Source of the DNA: Planctomycetaceae bacterium
GTDB lineage: Bacteria > Planctomycetota > Planctomycetia > Pirellulales > Pirellulaceae
Length of the DNA: 34,892 bases
Assembly (NCBI GenBank): GCA_021298315.1
Contig: JAJTFC010000072.1
Location: forward strand, 1 to 34,892
Direction of reading: 5' to 3'
This document shows, piece by piece, positions 31,847 through 34,892 of this stretch (positions are counted from its first letter, which is position 1; each line of letters begins with the position of its first letter). A model generated the notes under the pieces. The model was not told where the DNA came from. It saw only the letters and a program-made list of their open reading frames with translations, and searched no databases. A program made the position numbers and the translations under genes.

Positions 31847-34800
31847 CAACCTCGCTTCGACGATCGTAAAAAAGCCAGTAGGTCACTGGGATCACAAACA
31901 GCGTGAAGATGGTGCTTGCGATCAGACCGAAGATCAGCGACCAACCCAGGCCTGAGAAGATCGGATCGAGGGTGATCGGTATTGCCGATAGCATGGCAGC
32001 ACCTGCCGTCAAAAGAATGGGACGTAAACGAACCACTCTGCTTTCTAGGATCGCATCAAACAGCGGTCGACCATTGCGAACGGCTTGTTCCATAAAGTCG
32101 ACCAGGATGATTGAGTCCCGGGTGACGATCCCCGATAGCGCGATCATTCCGATCATCGCCGTGGCCGTGAAGTAAACCGGATCGGCGTAACGACCAACAT
32201 CGGTGGCTACAAGCTGATTGAGCATGTAAAAACCTGGCATCACTCCCAGTACCGTCAGCGGTATCGCAAGCATGACGATCAGGGGTATGAGGAACGAACC
32301 GGTCTGAGCCACCAAGATGATATAGATCAGGACCATGGCAGCACCGAACGCCAGACCTAGATCGCGGAAGACATCGAGTGTAATTTGCCATTCGCCTTCT
32401 CCCGAAAATCTGGCGGTCAGTCCATCTTGCAATCCCCAAGCGATTCCTGATCCGTTTTTCAAAAACGAGCGGGATTCGATTCCTCGGGGTTGGTTTTTGG
32501 CGACAAACGAAACGCCATTTTGGAGTTTATCTCCTGGAACTTGATCGGCCAGAATGTCGACGATGCAATCGGCTGGTGGGCGACCAGCGGTCTCGGCCAT
32601 GACATAAGCCACGGGCTGAAGGTTCTTGTGGTAGATCGTTTGACCAACGGTGTCTTGTTGCCAAGAACCGATCTCGGTGAGTCGAACTAGCGAGCCGGTT
32701 TGACCTCGGACAGCGATTTGGCTGAGTTCAAGCGGGTCTTGCCGGAGTTCTTGTGCGAGTCGAATGACGATCTCCAGGGGTTTTCTTTCGGCTTGTACGC
32801 GTAGCAGGCCAGCGGTCTGTCCGACCGATGCGGTTCGGACTGCCGTCGCGATATCGCTGACGCTGACTCCTGCGAGTGCAGCCTTCTCTTGATCCGGAAC
32901 GAAAGTCAATCTGACCATGGCTGCTTCGGTCATGTCATCTACTTCGACCACTCCGGGCTCTTGCTCCAAACGAGCCTTCACCACCTTTGCCGACTCAAGG
33001 AGTTGTTCGTAGGAGGTATCCGATTGTCCGTAGATCTCCGCGACGATCGATGCCAAGACAGGAGGCCCTGGCGGCAGTTCGACCAATCGTAGTTTGCCAC
33101 CGGCCTTCGAGGCAAGTTCGGTCAATTCATCCCGCAATCGCAAGGTGATTGCATGGCTCTGTTGGATACGATTTTTCTTGCCTACCAAATTGATTCGTAT
33201 TTCCCCTTGATGGGCACCGCCACGCAAGTAGTAGTGGCGAACGAGTCCATTGAAATCGATGGGGCTCGGGCAGCCCACATACGTCACAAAATCGATCACC
33301 TCTGGTTCCTCGGCGATCCGGTCTTCGATTTGCTGCAAGATCGCCGAAGTTCGTTCGAGCGTGGTTCCTTCGTCCATATCCAGCAAGACCAAGAACTCAT
33401 TCTTGTTGTCAAATGGCAACATCTTCAGCGGTACCATACGGAAAGCACCCAGTCCCATGGCCGCGAATGTCAAAAGACCGATGGCTGCAAGAAACATCAA
33501 CGCTCGAAATCGGTTCTTGAGCAACGGGGTCATGACGGGTCGAAAAATCCGATACAGCAGGGTTTTGCTGACTGCCTCTGGATCGTAAGCAGCATGGCCG
33601 TTCATCGCATTTGTTTCGCCAAGCACTTCGGTCGATGCACTATCGGAATTTTCAAAACCGTGCTTTAAAACGTGGTAGCTCAGCCAGGGGGTTATGGTGA
33701 AAGCCACAATCATCGACATGAGCATCGCCACGGGCACGTTTAGCGCCATAGGGGACATATAGGGCCCCATCATCCCGGTGATGAAGAACATCGGAAGAAA
33801 GCTAACAATCACTGCCAGCGTCGCGCTGATAAGCGGTGGGCGAATCTCAGCAACTGCTTCCAGCACGATTCGACGAGAAGCTTTCTTCTTTTCATGAAAG
33901 TGTCTAGCGATATTTTCGACATCCACGATCGGATCGTCGACCAACAATCCCAAAGCGAGGATCAGGGCAAAGAGTGTCACGCGGTTGATCGTAAAGCCGA
34001 ACAATAGATTCACGAACAAAGTAAGACCGAAGACGACGGGAACGGCGATAGCCACGATGAACGCTTCTCGCCAGCCCATTCCCACAGTCAAAAGCAGAAT
34101 GACAATCAGGATCGCGATCCCGAGTGCTTCGATCAATTCGTTGACCTTTTCGTTAGCCGTCAAGCCGGCGTTGCGAGTGATGATCAAATCGACATCGTCG
34201 GGAAGAACCGCTTGCTTTAATTCCTTGGAACGCTCTAGGATCGCGTTGGATACCGTAACGGCGTTGGCTCCCTTTTGTTTGGAGATCGCAATCGTTACCG
34301 CAGGTCTCGACTGCGAAACCTTGGGTCGATCTGGATCCGAGTCGTGGTCTCCTAGGAAGCTGCCTGGAGTTCCCTCGTGCTGAGGAAACTCGCTAGCGGC
34401 GCCCCATCCGTGTCGAACATACGTTCGGGGCTCAGGTGCAGCATCGATCACTTGCGCGATGTCCTTGAGGTAAACCGGTAAGCCTTGAAAAACACCGATG
34501 ACCAAATCGCTCAGTTCTTGAGGGTAGCGCAGTCCGGCAGATGTCCGAAGCTGGATTTGCATGTCGTTTCGAGCGATTTGATCTCCAGGCAATACCTCGT
34601 TGGCCGCGCTCAGAGCCCGTTGCACATCGATCAGGGTTAAATGATAAGCTTGCAATCGATCCGGCGAAACTTCGACTTGAACGATCCTCGATTCACCCCC
34701 AACGATGTAAGCTCGATTGACGTTTCGAATTGTCGCCAGTCGCTCGACGAGCTCTTCGCCGATGCGTCTTAATTGAAAACCGTCATCGCTTGCTCCCTGA

Positions 34801-34892
34801 AGCGTCAGGGTTACGAGCGGAACGTCATCGATCTCGACAGGTTTTAAAATCCAGTGGCTGACTGCAGAGGGAATCGCATCTTGGTTTTCGTT
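31830..34892 (-). CDS. RND efflux transporter permease subunit, 5' end beyond the window
   Basis: The frame is open to the window edge (1020 residues visible), so the first Met inside the frame is not the start and the N-terminal ~60-100 residues are missing. It is a proton-driven inner-membrane pump of the HAE1/CzcA type. Seen are the porter domain start (VPLVTLTLQGASDDGFQLRR), SAANEVLPGDQ, the TM4 charge pair in LALGLLVDDPIVDVEN, the large central loop and a second porter/TM repeat (VIYIILVAQTGSFLIPLIVMLAIPLT, GIVTRDSIILVDFMEQAV near the C-terminus). The Asp-Asp relay argues for a working pump. The membrane-fusion partner would lie upstream, outside the window; substrate unknown. Confidence 0.95.
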   Translation of the reverse strand, partial: NENQDAIPSAVSHWILKPVEIDDVPLVTLTLQGASDDGFQLRRIGEELVERLATIRNVNRAYIVGGESRIVQVEVSPDRLQAYHLTLIDVQRALSAANEVLPGDQIARNDMQIQLRTSAGLRYPQELSDLVIGVFQGLPVYLKDIAQVIDAAPEPRTYVRHGWGAASEFPQHEGTPGSFLGDHDSDPDRPKVSQSRPAVTIAISKQKGANAVTVSNAILERSKELKQAVLPDDVDLIITRNAGLTANEKVNELIEALGIAILIVILLLTVGMGWREAFIVAIAVPVVFGLTLFVNLLFGFTINRVTLFALILALGLLVDDPIVDVENIARHFHEKKKASRRIVLEAVAEIRPPLISATLAVIVSFLPMFFITGMMGPYMSPMALNVPVAMLMSMIVAFTITPWLSYHVLKHGFENSDSASTEVLGETNAMNGHAAYDPEAVSKTLLYRIFRPVMTPLLKNRFRALMFLAAIGLLTFAAMGLGAFRMVPLKMLPFDNKNEFLVLLDMDEGTTLERTSAILQQIEDRIAEEPEVIDFVTYVGCPSPIDFNGLVRHYYLRGGAHQGEIRINLVGKKNRIQQSHAITLRLRDELTELASKAGGKLRLVELPPGPPVLASIVAEIYGQSDTSYEQLLESAKVVKARLEQEPGVVEVDDMTEAAMVRLTFVPDQEKAALAGVSVSDIATAVRTASVGQTAGLLRVQAERKPLEIVIRLAQELRQDPLELSQIAVRGQTGSLVRLTEIGSWQQDTVGQTIYHKNLQPVAYVMAETAGRPPADCIVDILADQVPGDKLQNGVSFVAKNQPRGIESRSFLKNGSGIAWGLQDGLTARFSGEGEWQITLDVFRDLGLAFGAAMVLIYIILVAQTGSFLIPLIVMLAIPLTVLGVMPGFYMLNQLVATDVGRYADPVYFTATAMIGMIALSGIVTRDSIILVDFMEQAVRNGRPLFDAILESRVVRLRPILLTAGAAMLSAIPITLDPIFSGLGWSLIFGLIASTIFTLFVIPVTYWLFYDRRSEVAKPQG

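Overview
The window looks like chromosomal DNA of a planctomycete, most likely from the Pirellula/Rhodopirellula side of the phylum. The reasons are: a secreted DUF1570-type HExxH protein, a secreted squalene-cyclase-repeat protein in an operon with a TlpA-tailed giant protein, a YncE/phosphoesterase fusion, a PQQ-like propeller protein, many lipoproteins with no close namesake, moderate GC, and few Shine-Dalgarno sites. No rRNA, tRNA, CRISPR array, phage or intact insertion sequence was seen. The right end is cut inside an RND efflux gene.

Layout. 1-541: two copies of a ~208 bp direct repeat (period 320), non-coding. 542-9670 (minus): five-gene operon with every junction overlapping: a DUF4175-like membrane protein, two diverged paralogous helical secreted proteins, a prenyltransferase/squalene-oxidase-repeat protein and a 961-aa protein ending in a thioredoxin (TlpA) domain. 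10040-12670 (plus): YncE-like propeller/phosphoesterase. 12667-16206 (minus): aroF-bpt-AsmA-like operon preceded by what reads as a complete transcription attenuator. 16364-18997 (plus): clpB. 19003-20556 (minus): a YgiB/YgiC-like pair (small lipoprotein and glutathionylspermidine-synthase-like ATP-grasp). 20808-23982 (minus): radical SAM/SPASM protein, GT9 glycosyltransferase and a frameshifted PQQ-like propeller gene. 23983-24397: non-coding, with a 172-bp nested inverted-repeat element. 24398-28850 (minus): TPR lipoprotein, two small proteins and a putative glycoside hydrolase. 29114-30577 (plus): DUF1570 protein, followed by a 12-unit, 9-bp tandem repeat. 30686-31846: a small conserved-looking protein (minus) and a soluble histidine kinase (plus). 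31830-34892 (minus): partial RND transporter.

The most interesting signal is upstream of aroF (DAHP synthase, first step of aromatic amino acid synthesis). A 27-codon minus-strand ORF (16170-16087) encodes a peptide whose residues 8-21 contain four Phe, two Tyr and one Trp. It is followed by a 10-bp terminator hairpin with a U-tract. A hairpin inside the leader ORF (1:2) and a 12-bp antiterminator (2:3) can be drawn that exclude one another and the terminator (3:4). This is the geometry of trp/phe-type ribosome-mediated attenuation. A promoter-like pair (TTGAAA-17-GATACT) would start the transcript at or beside the leader ATG, so the leader may be translated leaderless.

A second theme is short tandem repeats in or beside secreted-protein genes: 15-bp units building the hydrophobic core of a signal peptide, two further arrays in the same gene, a 15-bp array in the TPR lipoprotein, and the 9-bp array between convergent genes.
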